Origin: Rotaria macrura
Lineage: Eukaryota > Rotifera > Eurotatoria > Philodinida > Philodinidae
DNA length: 64,000 nt
Direction of reading: 5' to 3'
Assembly (NCBI GenBank): GCA_900239685.1
Contig: OENT01000693.1
Location: 1 to 64,000, forward strand
Positions 1-11,980 of the stretch are shown in pieces. The translations under genes and the position numbers were made by a program. The notes under the pieces were generated by a model, which was not told the origin of the DNA, did not search any database, and saw only the letters and a program-made list of their open reading frames with translations. Numbering within the stretch: the stretch's first letter is position 1; every line of letters begins with the position of its first letter.

Positions 1-169
1 TTATCAACTTAGAGAGGCAGATGCACAAGGAATGTAACGATATCGAAAGAAAAATGCGACTATACTTCACGAAGCAAAAGGAGAGACTGGATTTATATTA
101 TAATCTTTCATACATATCGTTGTCTATGTTCATGAATGAGATGATGCGCTGACTTGAATATAAACCCAA

Positions 170-720
170 TCTTAGTTGCCTTCATTGAATCTATTCTGAA
201 TGAACATAGGCCATGCTTCTCCAATTACTTTAATGCAAGCAGGATCATTGCATCTACCAGCATAGATCATAAGTGAGCCACGAGCATCACTAGACGTACA
301 TCCCCATACAATAAAAGTATCATCAACACCATTCTCTATTTTTATAATGAAAATGAATGGTTCATTGATCTTAATCGGTGAATGAAAATGCCGTTTTTAC
401 GAGTTGACACACCTTAAAATCTAGTTCATCACTCCAAATAATATTCTTCCACTCGTTTAGTCAATGTTGATGTTCTATAGCAAATATTAAACGGTGCTTA
501 ATTTTAGCATTTTTGTTCGTTTAATTGTGTAAATTTTGTATCCCGTTTTAATTAAAGGCTCACGTACAGTAGAAGAACATCACTTTTTACAATTTACTAA
601 ATTTCTCTCAGCAGCCAATATGTATCAGAATTCTTTCGATCTTCCTTCATCGTGCATAAGAACTGACGGTCTCAGCTGGTGTTGTAGCTTTTTCTATCTT
701 GCCCTACTGCGCTAGATTAC
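170..720 (-). mobile_element. Decayed Tc1/mariner-type transposase fragment
   Basis: Reading the minus strand, the block at about 435-515 gives a KIKHRLIFAIEHQH..LNEWKNIIWSDE-like stretch that is interrupted by a stop. The block at about 180-370 is open and contains IVWGCTSSDARGSLMIYAGR followed by a PMFIQNRFNE-like end. These match the Tc1/mariner layout: H..RL.FA..H, then W..IIWSDE, then VWGC....G.G.L. Stops and frame changes separate the blocks, so the element is dead. The N-terminal helix-turn-helix part (about 520-720) is hardly recognisable. No terminal inverted repeats were found, and bases 1-169 show nothing else. The family call is fairly safe; the borders are approximate. Confidence 0.65.
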
Positions 721-3700
721 GTAAAGCCCTGTTTTAACTTGATAGAAACACCAAAAAGCATCTTTTTAATACTCCAGACAGCTTTTGAGGCTTACCATCG
801 GTTCAAATCTTAATTGAACAATTTTTTTGAGTTCGATTTTATTTCCAAGAGTTCCTTTAACACGACCCACATATATTATTACAATCAATGAGAGAATAAG
901 AACTAAATGATAAGTGTAAAGCCGATCCGAACTAAATAAAATATGGGTGGTGTACTTTTTACTTTGTGATGATCAGCTTTACTCATTCGAGCATCGCAAC
1001 AGACTATAAAAACATTTTTAAACTTCCAAATGACTCTATGTTTCGTTGTAGGTGAAAACGTTATCTTTCTCTTGTGAAAGTTTCTTTTTACGAATATTTA
1101 ATTTATGAACTTTTTCTTAACAAAATATGTAAGGAGCATATTCAATCGTACATATTTACGATCTTTTAAAACGAAAAAAGTGACATTGATAGAGAATAAG
1201 ATTCAAAAGAAGTCTAAGATGGAAGGTAATTCTGTAATTTTGCGCACAACTGTATATAATAATACGTTGTGTTATCTGTTATAGTTGTTTTATCTCATAT
1301 CAAAACTGTTTGAAGAAACTGACGTTGCAGAATAAATAAACTAATGGAAGAAATGAAGACAAAAACCGTGCCGCTGTTAAATAGTAGAGAAAGGTCCATA
1401 CAAGTGAGTCAAGATAAAATATCACATCTATTTTGTGCAATAATGTGAAAATGTTGCTTGCAATCTAATTAGAATGCTCCTCAGACATGCGGTGAATTTA
1501 AATAAATTTAAATAAGAATTAATGACATGGAAAAAGAAACTGAAAGATATTTATTGAAAATATTAAAAAATCAGATTCACTTCAGTAGAAAGCAGATGTA
1601 CCATCTATGTTGAATGGGTGAATATGATCAAGAGGCGGTCGTTATCATTAAATAGAAACCAGTAAAAGTATTAACAATTTTCAACAATAAAGAATGCAAA
1701 TGACTGAAGATAAATAAAACAACGTTTTGCATGGAATCAAGATACAGCGTTAATCGAACTGCACAGCTAACCAAAAATTTTAAGAATGCTTCGGAACTTA
1801 TATTGACACCCAAATATTTCATTCTCATAAATATGATAACTAATTGAGTGGAGTTATCGAGAAAAGAGCTAGCATTGACAAAACAGGTAGCTGACGCCTC
1901 AATCACATAACAATTAAATCAATAGAGAAAAGTCTAAAACAGGACTATAGACGAGTAAATACAAACGAAAAATCCTAAAGGACATGTAAAAATTACACAA
2001 CATATCTATGGTTCAAGCAAGACAAAGACGAAAATTGGTTATGTTAGATAAAGAAATCTATTTAACAAAAGTTACAGAAAAAACGAAATCTTGATAATGT
2101 ACACAAACAAGGAGAAAGTTCGTCAAATACAACCTATCGAGAAATATTAGAGATTGTAAATATACCGTAGAGTGGAAACAAACAAAATGCATTAAAATCA
2201 CACTATGAATGTATGTCGAGCAACAAATGATATGACATTATTGAGCTAAAAAAATATTCATATATAATAGAATTGAATTAAAATAAATGTTTAAAAAGCT
2301 TTGATGTAGAAATTCTATTTAATAAAATTTCAATCACATGGGCAGCTAATGCCGAAATAAAACTAATAGCAATGTGGAAATCTTTCGTAAGCTAACATTC
2401 ATAGATTATAAACAAAAAATAAATGCTATTATTGGTCCTAATCGACGGATATAGGAAACTTGCTCACAGAATATCTTCTTTTTTATATGATCTTTTACAG
2501 AATATTCCATTAAAAAAAAGCCAAAAATAGTTCTTGTTTTATTTTTTTTTCTAAATCAATAATTGAAGACCATCATATCTATTTATTACTTATCCTAACA
2601 CCAATCTTATCCAACTTCAATAAAAAATACAGAATTGGAATTTTTTGTTGTTTTAATTATTTTCTGCCATGTAACTAAAATCTGATATTGCTAGCGCAAC
2701 TTTCGGGTTCTTGAATCAATTGCCGATTCCGACACTCAGATTCCATCGGATGTTTGTCGGATAGCAGGATCTTATTTGATTGGACAGCATCTGTTATTGG
2801 ATTCAATCATCTGGAACTCTTTAAATTTTGAAAAGCGTTCTATTTTATACATGAATCAACGTGATTTTTAATCTTTTAAAATGAATGGAACTGGTCATAT
2901 TTATTTTATCGCAAACGATTTATTTATCGATTGTTTTATATTCATGTCGAAAAAATAATAACATTTTCAAAAAGATATTTATTTAAATAATTCTTGAAGA
3001 ATAATTTAACTGGTTTATATGTTGAGTAACATACTGATAAATAACACAAATCAAACACATATATTAACATAAGTTAGGTAAATATCAATACCAATGCTTT
3101 TCTTAATGCCTTCTTTTCCAAATTCAGTCGTTTAGAATAAGAGAAACAAATTTAAAAAGTGATGCTCATTCAACGACATGCTCGGGTGTGTATGTTTGTA
3201 TATTTCAATATATATATACATATTGGAGGGGAAATCAAGATCTTCGATTTCGTATATGAAATACATAGGAAACAGAAAGATTTTAATTTCCCCTTCAACA
3301 TATATTTACAACTTAATATTAAGATGAACAAGAACTATAAAAGACATACGGCGTCACTAAGTTTGAATTCCTAATTGTCGATTTTATTTTTGCAACGTTT
3401 TGTGATTATTTTCCCATGTTGAGATTCTTCAATCATATCTATAATTGAATAAACGATTCTAATGAACTGCGTTGAGTGCATATATTTGTGGCACATTCAT
3501 ATTGGTGATAATTTTATGTCATTTATCGATGGTCAATTATCTTCGTCAAAATATTTTGAAACTAATAGGACAATGGTGTGACACCATTGGTGTCTCATTA
3601 TACGTTGTATAACATTGAACCGTGTTAAGTTGGTCGATGGTCCCTTATTTCATCGTCTCTTCAATTCTATGAAACAATATTAATTCAACGTCTTCATTTA

Positions 3701-6700
3701 ATAGGTATTAAACAACATGAAATTGGTACGTAATAATTGTGGGATTGCTTAATCAAGCAAATCCATACTTTGTTACCTCAAGTGACATCATTGGCATTGC
3801 TCAAGAATAAGTTTAGATTTAGCTTGAGTCAGTAAATAAAAATTCTTTTCAATTCATTATGAAATTTGAGATCTTTTTTTTCTCTCAGGTAAAAAATAAA
3901 AATCATTTAATATTTTCAGATAGAAAATCTAATTTTTGTATTTTTATAAAAGGTAGGTTCACCATTGTTTGTTCTATGAATTTCTGGACTTCTGTTGAAT
4001 TGCAATTAGGAAGCTGTTAGTCAATTATGACAATATTCATTTAAAATTCAAAATGATTCTACCGCACCTTTCGAATACAATTTGTCTTCTGAATCTGACT
4101 ATTGGTACGTGTACATCTTGCTTTATCGAGCATCTATCAATTAATATGCATCCTTTATTGAAAACACCTTTCTTTTCGTTTCTAAGATCCATCGATAGAT
4201 CAGAATGAGAGTTAGGACATCATTTTGTAGGAAATATTACTCTATATCAGGAGATTTACATCTAATTTTGATCGTTTTAGATTAACTGCAGCGATCGATA
4301 GTCAACTGCGTTGGTGTCTATCTCATATACGTGTGAGTTGCACAAATAAAGTTGTTCTTCATCTAATTACTGCACTTCTATCATCTATATTTAGTCAAAT
4401 TAATCAACTATCATTAAAATTAGAAGTATTTGGATAAATTTCAATTCCATTGCTTATATTAGGTGATACATAATTCAGAAATGATCTATCAGAACTGTGG
4501 AAAACTTATTTTCTTAACGACGTATCATTATATTTTGAAGATGATTTCGAGGAAAAATAATTTTCAATTAATTTTGAAATTTTCCATTTATTTATCGAAT
4601 GCGATCAAAGATGTTTATACAGGAATGCCCCAGTGATATTACCCCTTACATTCAAAGTTTTGTCGTATATACTTCATCATATAATGACACGATAATTCTA
4701 ACGAATGTGTATATTCTAGAAATCTAGAAAAATGTTTCTAGAATATATTGCTTCCATAAACGAGCTATAGAAATCCATTTTTTCCTTATAGACATTATCG
4801 GATGTAAACTAGCGTGGTAGATTTGTTCCATGTGCAAATCAATTATTCTTAATTTCTTATAAGAAAAAAAATTGCTTTCCAGAAGTCGCCGATTCTAAAT
4901 GTCCTACAGCGTCATTAATTTCGTAGTCTTTATTAAGAAAAATATCAGTTCAAGGATGGGCAGGATACTGTTGAAGATACCTTTATTTATATGTTGCAAA
5001 TATCCTACAGTTAAACTAAAAACAAATCTATTTCTAAATTCATTTAATAGTTTATTTTTGGATTTCCATTTATGATTGAATCACAAACCAAAACGCGGGA
5101 CGTTTTTCACTTTCCGCCCCGACCAGTCTTAAAGAAACCAAAACTCGCGTGAGATTTCGTTTAAGTTTTATAAAGTAAGGTTCCTAAATGTCAAATGCTA
5201 GAGAACCAAATGTCATACCATCTATGGTTTTCGATCAAATATCGTCAAATCTATTAAAGTCCTCCACAATCCGATTATTGGAATAGTTCTTCTGGGATGA
5301 AAAATCAACTAAAAACAATAACTTTGCTGAAAATATGACCGATAGATTTATTGAAACTAACGAAGACTAGAAATAGCAACAATTAAATGGCACCAACAGA
5401 GTGGAAGAAATTTTAGTAATTAACTACCTAGCAACAGTTATGCAAAGAAATAACACGGAAACAATAACAAAGAAAATCTGAAGATACAAAATTTGATAAA
5501 CTTGACACGAATACATTCAAAGAAAATGGTAAAGAAAACGAATAAAGTGATAAATTAGTGGAAGCAAATATTCCGTTGTAATTCTTTTAGGAGAACAAAT
5601 GGCGATCAAAATTTTATAGATAGATTAAAACTAAATATCACTAATATCTCAAAAACTATCAATATTTGTTGGCATATCTATCATCTCAAAAGCACGAAAC
5701 AAGATGACCTTCAGTGTTCTCAACGAAACAGTGTACCCAGCAAAACAAAATGTACGGTAGTATAATGAAATAGAATTTACATTGTGTTTTACATACTGCA
5801 GGAGAAAACAGTGTGTATCGGAGTTCTGAGTGAGACTGGATGGGGTGAGAAATTTGTCTCCTGTCACAAATTTTCCTCTTCCTTTCTACTGTATCTGGAC
5901 AGTTTGATTAAGATTCGGCCCATCCCTTCCCATGATATGAGACTAGTTATAAAATATTTTTGTCCCAGCTAGCCCCATAGAATATATGAGAAAATTAATT
6001 TCATCCTATGAGATGGGACGAGATGAGATTGTTCAATTTCATTCGGAGTTCTGATGCGTACTTTTTTGCTTTTAACAGTGGTCGAGCCTTTATGCTTGCA
6101 AAAAGTTTATCTATTGAGCATGACCAAGATGTGAATAAATCAGAGTATTTGATGAATGTGTCACTTGATATCTTCTATTCAGTCAGATCTTTTTTTTTCT
6201 TTTGTGATTTAAGAGCATTTGACTTCTATGTATATAGATCTTCGTACGCTTATTAAAGTGGATTATGAAGTAAAAGTTTTCTTTTGAGAGAAAAGACACC
6301 AGTTTTGCGTTTCTCTTACGTATTTTGACCCCTTGCTCTACAAAACAGTGTGTACGGATACAGTATTTTGAAACACAAAGTGTACCAGCACATTCTATTT
6401 CAGATTCCTATTAAGACCGTTGAAGAGCTTTATTCTCAGCATATAGTTTCCACTACTGAATATGCGACATCTACAGTGTAAATCTATATCGATATATATA
6501 TATATATTAATTATATACGGGAAGAATCAGACGTGGTGATCATAAGAGAAGGAATGACGAAAAATATTTAAAAGAAAACTAGTATACCTACGAGATGACG
6601 ACCTATATACATATAGTTTTTCGTATGTTTGTTCTTCCATCCTTCGAATAAAGTTCGTGCGTATACATCAGCACGTCTAGATTATAGATAAACATCTACA

Positions 6701-6865
6701 CACAGTGAAAGAGAAAAGAGAATTCGTAGCAGTCAGCTAAACTTAGAGCAACAACTTTCTCTCATTCACGTTTTGTATATTTCATATAGAAAGTCTGTAT
6801 TTATGTATATACGATTATGTTCGTTTAGAAGTCCATCAAGATTATCATCATTTGTAATTGATTAA
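721..6865. other. Long AT-rich intergenic region
   Basis: No convincing exon was found on either strand. Short open frames here lack splice-linked partners, have no recognisable motifs and look like chance. It contains a short ATCGGAT-type repeat copy at about 2690-2815, an AT dinucleotide run near 6490-6510, and a small palindrome of TCTAGAA units near 4714-4744. The last 200 bases before 6866 probably hold the promoter and 5' leader of the small gene that follows, but no specific element can be named. Confidence 0.5.
2690..2815. repeat. Short copy of the ATCGGAT-motif repeat family
   Basis: The segment contains CCGATTCC, CCATCGGATG, GTCGGATAGCAGGATC and a terminal GGATTCAATCATCTGG. The larger copy at about 20465-20815 shares ATCGGATGCCTGTCGGATAAGATC and an end GGATTCATTCATCTGGG. 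Both are more GC-rich than the AT-rich flanks. It looks like a short, internally deleted non-autonomous element. Confidence 0.5.
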
Positions 6866-7417
6866 ATGACAAGCATATCTCTTGAAAAAGAATCAATAGA
6901 CTTGCCAATGGAGTCAGGATTGATATGGCAATCGAAAGTGAAGGAAAACCATTATGATCCAAGTGTATCAACTAAACTTTTACATCGATCAATGTAAATT
7001 GATAAATTTCTGATTTCTTCTAATCATTGATTTTCATCGGTTATTTTCTATTTTAGTAAATCATATCGTAGCCTCGACTTATCTACGGTCCACGAGGCAA
7101 GATCTGAATCAATTTCAATTATAAATGATGAATCCAATTATTCAAAAATATCTGCTTTCAATGATATTCAATTACAATTGATCAAAAGACGACAACCATT
7201 ACGAGAGTTTGATGTGAATTCATTTAATGATGAACAACGAAAATTAGAGAATGAACAAGTTCGCTATCAAGATTCAATTGTATTGACATTGGCAAGTGAT
7301 AATGATCAAGAAAATTTACCGATAGTATTTAAAAAAAGATCGATAATATTATCCAACATTGGATGGCGTAACAATAAACAAAATAAAATCAATATGAAAT
7401 TGACCGTGTCAGATTGA
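6866..7417 (+). CDS. Unknown 162-residue protein, two exons
   Basis: Exons 6866-6993 and 7057-7417 are joined across a 63-bp GT-AG intron whose acceptor follows a T-rich tract (ATTTTAG). The split codon gives Ile and the frame stays open to TGA at 7415-7417. The product is hydrophilic: Ser/Asp/Asn-rich in the first half, with a charged central part (KRRQPLREF, then a QRKLENEQ stretch that could be helical). There is no signal peptide or membrane segment. I do not recognise the family. A single short intron, a consistent phase across the junction and a natural stop support a real gene. An upstream exon cannot be ruled out, because no Kozak-like context singles out this ATG. It lies alone, about 2 kb upstream of the CDK gene on the same strand. 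Confidence 0.55.
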
Positions 7418-9434
7418 AAAATGAGAACAAGTATTTCATTGATCGATCATGTAATTAGGCTAATATTATTTTTTTTCATCATTTTGTTATTTTCGTTATT
7501 TATCGTAATTTTGTGATTGTTAAATTTTTTATACACTTTTGCCACTTGGCGCTGTAAATTTATAGATATATCTTTATCGTATCATTATGCACAAGTTTAG
7601 TTTGTTCAATATTATATATAGCTACTTATATCTGTAAAAAATAGACAACTAGTATGTTATTCATACGGTTATTTTAAAGACAAGAAAAGTTTTCTTTCTT
7701 AACTATTGTTCTTTGTCTTTTCTTTCTATCTCAGGTTATTTTTTTTGTTGACCAGTACAGTTTGTTATTTCTGGATACATTATACAAAAAAGCTAAATTA
7801 AAATAAAAGTCAACTTTGTTAGCTAGGAAAGTAAAAACTATTTTCGATATTATGCCTAGAAAATAAATGAGAAGATGTTTGCAAGATTATACAAAGTATC
7901 TCAATTCGACTATTATTCACAATTAGAAGATGTATTAATGGACAAATTTGCAGATCATACAGACGGATATGAAGATTTGGTTCCATTATCGAACAGCTTA
8001 ACTACAATCTTCTCTCCATATAGTACTTCTCTACTAGTGGATAAATGAATGTTCATACCTTTTACATGAAAATTTATTCAGATAAAAATCTCAAATTGAC
8101 TAGATATTGGCATGCAAACTATCATTTGCGATCTTAGAGATACCACAGTTATCAATCATCGGTAGCTTCTAATAATATTTAGATGGTTTACGTATGTCGA
8201 CAAAAGTCATAATAGGAACGAAGTTTAAAATCTAATTTGTGATAGATCAGAGCAAAAGGAATGTGATACAGGAAAATAATAGGTAAGTTTTTCTAAATCA
8301 AGGATGTTACAGTTTGTTTCGTTATACTCTTTCTGTCTCTTGTAAAGACAAGAATAGTCGTCTCATATGATATACATATAAAATTTAAGATTAAAGCCAA
8401 TAAAAACTTGCTCTCATTTTCTTGTTGGTTTAGCTTCATGATTATTTTCGTAGACTTCTCACGATGTTTCATTAGACTCTCTCTCTCTATTCTAATCGAA
8501 TATAGATTCTGTTAAATCAATTTCGAGATGACGACAGACTTATTTACCAAACCTGTTGTATATTTTATGTAAGACACGATCAAAAAATATTAATCGGAAA
8601 TCTAGGAAAAACAAAAGGAGTTTGCTTGATCGATCTATAACTATATCTAGACTGTTGTCTTAGGTAATCAGTGTAAATACTTGACTAAATGCAGAAAATC
8701 GATAGACTCAATATTTTGTTGATGGATTATCTATTTTTATCCGCAGAAAATTCTGAAACTTATTTTATCGAAACTTTGAATAAATTCGTCAGTATTATGT
8801 GATGTATTCCATACGGTTTTGTCATACTTACGAGCTGTGGGTGAGTGTATCAGTATACTCAAATGTCATCGTAACTAATAATTTCTGAATCATAGCTAAA
8901 TAAACACCGTCGAAAAATATAAATCCAAGAAAAAAAGTCACCGGCAGTCCCTCGAGAATTCGTTTTGAAGAAAGAATGTTATGACTCACATAGCACCAAC
9001 ATACACTAACCATGTCTATAGTGGAAAGCTATTCACTGAAAACGTATGCAGGAGCTTTTCTTATCACGTTGATCAATCAATCAGTACATGATTACCGTGC
9101 ATGAATGATTATTGAAAAAGTGGCGCCATCGTTCGTTTTTAATGCTCATGTCTGGTTCAACGATACTATCAACTTTGAATAAATTAATGATGATCCTATG
9201 ATATTTTTTACATTGGCAAGCAATTTCTGTTACTTTATTCTTCCACTGCATCAATTTCTCTTTTTCAATTGGTCTGTTTGTTTTGTGGTCTTTGTTTTGG
9301 TCAGACTGGTTAGCTGACTGACAATCGCTTGCTATCCACGCTATCGTTTGTTTATCTTTTTTTGTTGCTGTTATTAATGGATTTTTAGCCATATGAATAA
9401 AATGTTTTATTCCGTTGCAGAGCTACTTGACAAC
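7418..9434. other. Intergenic region upstream of the CDK gene
   Basis: AT-rich with no supported exon. A 57-codon open frame (7875-8048, plus) and a 103-codon minus-strand frame (9081-9392) were considered; neither has recognisable motifs strong enough to call. The promoter of the CDK gene must lie in its right end. An in-frame upstream ATG at 9402 could extend the kinase by 11 residues, although the TTCCGTTGCAG just before 9421 could instead be a splice acceptor of a 5' leader. Confidence 0.45.
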
Positions 9435-10861
9435 ATGCCTTCTCAGTTTAATATTGATGATTTTGAAAGACTGAGTAAAGTAGGAGAGGGTATGTTTAAG
9501 AAGTTCCATGTAGACTTCATAGAGTATCTCATGTTATAACTATTCATGATAGGTACATATGGTATTGTATATAAAGTGTGTCATCGACCAACATCACAGA
9601 TTTATGCACTGAAAAAAATTCGATTAGAAGGTGAAGATGATGGTGTGCCGGCAACTGCTATTCGTGAAATATCTATTTTAAAAGAACTACGACATCAAAA
9701 TATTGTTCAGTAAGATGAGAAGAACAAATCAATAAATAGAGAAAATGATTCCTTCCTTCTATTATCAGACTTCGTGATGTTATTCTTACGGATGCTCGTC
9801 TTTACCTAATATTCGAATATTTGGCAATGGATTTAAAGAAATATTTAGATTGTTTAGGTGAAAATGAAGATATGGACGTTGCTTTAATTCGAGTAAAGAT
9901 AAAATTTCAAAACTAAAGTATAAATATATAATTGTGTTTGTTTCTCGTAGAGTTATATGTATCAAATTATTGATGCATTACTATTTTGTCATTGTCGTCG
10001 AATAATACATCGTGATTTAAAGTAGTGATGGACAATATTATGAATTTCGTACAGTAATAATGTTTTGTTGTTTAGGCCACAAAATCTTCTTGTTGATAGC
10101 AAAGGTATTATTAAACTTGCTGACTTTGGTTTAGCACGAGCATTCAGTGTACCATTAAGAATTTACACACATGAAGTAAGATGACAATGAGAAAGTCGTT
10201 CAGATGATGATTGAATTGAATTTCTCTAGGTTGTTACATTGTGGTATCGAGCACCTGAGGTATTGCTCGGTGCTTCTCGTTATTCATGTCCAGGTATTGA
10301 TAGAATTTATTTCTTGTTTTACCTATCTGATAAAGACAACTTGTATATGCTTAATTAGTTGATGTTTGGTCTGTTGGGTGTATTTTTGCTGAAATGTATA
10401 CGAAACGACCGTTATTTCAAGGTGATTCGGAAATCGATCAACTCTTTCGTATTTTCCGGTAAAATTTTTCAATCTAGGAAAAATTTTGTTCTTCTAATAG
10501 TTTATGCATTCAAGAACTCTTGGTACACCAACAGATGAAACATGGCCAGGTGTTGTATCATTACCAGAATTCAAATCTTCATTCCCACGATGGAAGCAAA
10601 CCAGTGATTTATCATCATTACTCAACGATCGAATGCGAGATGATGCACTAGATTTACTTCTTGTCTGTTATAGTTTTTTAAAAATTTATTATCATATTAT
10701 TCAAGTTTTTGTCATTGTAGAAAATGCTTGTCTATGATCCGGTACGACGTATATCGGCTAAACAATGTCTTAATCATGTTTATTTTAAACAATTCGATGC
10801 ACAAAATTTTCCTGTCCCAGCACCTGTTGTGGTACCTATCGTCAAGGAAGGAGCCAAGTGA
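9435..10861 (+). CDS. Cyclin-dependent kinase of the CDK1/CDK2 group with a PATAIRE helix
   Basis: Nine exons: 9435-9489, 9553-9709, 9769-9892, 9951-10021, 10076-10175, 10230-10293, 10359-10458, 10515-10662, 10721-10861. All junctions keep phase and the product is 319 residues, slightly longer than CDK1/CDK2 (about 300). Visible kinase features in order: glycine loop GEGTYG with the Thr/Tyr inhibitory sites, ALKKIRLE catalytic Lys, cyclin-binding helix PATAIRE instead of the usual PSTAIRE, HRDLKPQN catalytic loop, ADFGLARAF, activation loop [14 protein letters not shown] with the CAK-target Thr, and [18 protein letters not shown]. The PGV..LPEFK..FP.W stretch looks CDK2-like, while the LIRSYMYQI region looks CDK1-like. 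A proline/valine-rich tail follows the kinase fold. It should drive cell-cycle transitions with a cyclin partner. Start chosen at the ATG nearest the kinase domain; 9402 is possible. Confidence 0.93.
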
Positions 10862-11356
10862 TACTAGTTGTGTGTGTGCTTATGTGCTGACTATCACGTC
10901 AGATATATATATATATATTTTTTTTTCTTTTTCCTAATTGACATATGTTCTTAAAATTCCCTCAAAATCCTTCTCTTTCTCTTTTCCTCACTTTTTCCTT
11001 TCTCCTTCCATATATTGAAAAAATCGTACATTCAATTGTTGACTTAACTGTTCATATTTTTTCTTTTTCTCCCACCATTGATCACACATAGACTTTTTTA
11101 ACTCGATGTGTGGACGTAACTATTCGTTGTCTTTCCTTTTTTCTTGTCACGCGTACGTATAACGTGAAAATAATGAATCTGTACAAAGAATGATAGCATA
11201 AAAATCCTTCACAGAAAAAATACATACGCATATATCATGATTATTTTATCTTTTCTTTCTTTCTTGTGTATCTATCAACTCATGAAATGTGAATAATGAG
11301 GACTTTTTCTTTTTCTTTTATTTTTGCGAATTGAATATGACGATATAATTCAAAGT
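10862..11356. other. Gap between two converging genes
   Basis: The CDK gene (plus) and the phospholipase-like gene (minus) converge here, so this stretch should hold both 3' untranslated regions and their polyadenylation sites. It contains an (AT)n run and a T-tract at about 10900-10927 and pyrimidine-rich CTTTTC runs up to 11110. No coding potential was seen. Confidence 0.5.
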
Positions 11357-11980
11357 TTAATATTCGCGTAAATAATTAAAGACACATCCTTCGCGACATT
11401 CAAAAAAAAATTCAGGATAATCGCTAAACGATCGATAACCATATTGTTGAAGCATCGATAATTTCGACAAAGATTCTTTCGAACAATCAGATAAAGATAA
11501 TGACTTATTCATGGCACAAATACCATTCATATAAATTAATGCAATTTTGTTACACTGTCTTTCGGAGATACCATGTGCAAATCCCTAAGATTAGTATATG
11601 AATTCTACTTTTTATTGTCATCGATTACATCTATATCAAATACTTACACATGCATAACATAATTGATGGCGTTCACATATTGACTGTAATGCTCCGTTGA
11701 ATGAAGTGTTGCTAGTAGATGCGATGCATCCGATTTCTTTTACGGCTTGCACTGGTATGCAGCGATCAACATTCCAAGAATTCGGCGAAGAAGCTACGAT
11801 TTTATTTAGCATCGACCTAGGCAATCCTTTATCTACAAGAATATAATAAGACAAAATTATATTAGAGTATATTCTGAGTTTACCAATAATGTTTAAACTT
11901 CGGTGTTGAATAAGATAACCATTGGTGATAGAGCTATTGATAAAATACAGAATAACGAGGAGAAAATATGTTGAACCCAT
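11357..11980 (-). CDS. Small secreted Cys-rich protein, phospholipase-A2-like (conodipine-type)
   Basis: Three exons on the minus strand: 11980-11884, 11832-11648 and 11584-11357, with introns of 51 and 63 bp and phase kept throughout. The product is 169 residues. It starts with a hydrophobic signal peptide (GSTYFLLVILYFI..) and has about nine cysteines in the mature part. The block CERHQLCYAC-G..H, followed by a conserved-spacing Cys (ERQCNKIALIYMNGIC), resembles the HD-CY-C active-site block of small secreted phospholipases A2 of the conodipine/group XIV type. In that family the dyad is His-Asp; here the Asp position is Gln, so catalysis is doubtful. Start chosen at the Met that opens the signal peptide; an in-frame Met 18 residues upstream would bury it. 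The family call is by motif only. Confidence 0.6.

Noticed and set aside
790-830. GGTTCAAATCT resembling a tRNA B box
   Set aside because: No matching acceptor or anticodon stem can be folded around it. No other tRNA-like candidate was seen in a visual scan for B boxes.
7875-8048. 57-residue plus-strand open frame with a clean ATG and stop
   Set aside because: Too short to judge, no motifs, no neighbouring exons; likely chance in AT-rich sequence.
9081-9392. Minus-strand 103-codon frame starting about 40 bp from the CDK start, with a KDKQTIAWIASDCQS stretch vaguely like fucosyltransferases
   Set aside because: Only a few residues resemble that family, the rest does not, there is no splice-linked partner, and a gene starting here would overlap the CDK 5' leader.
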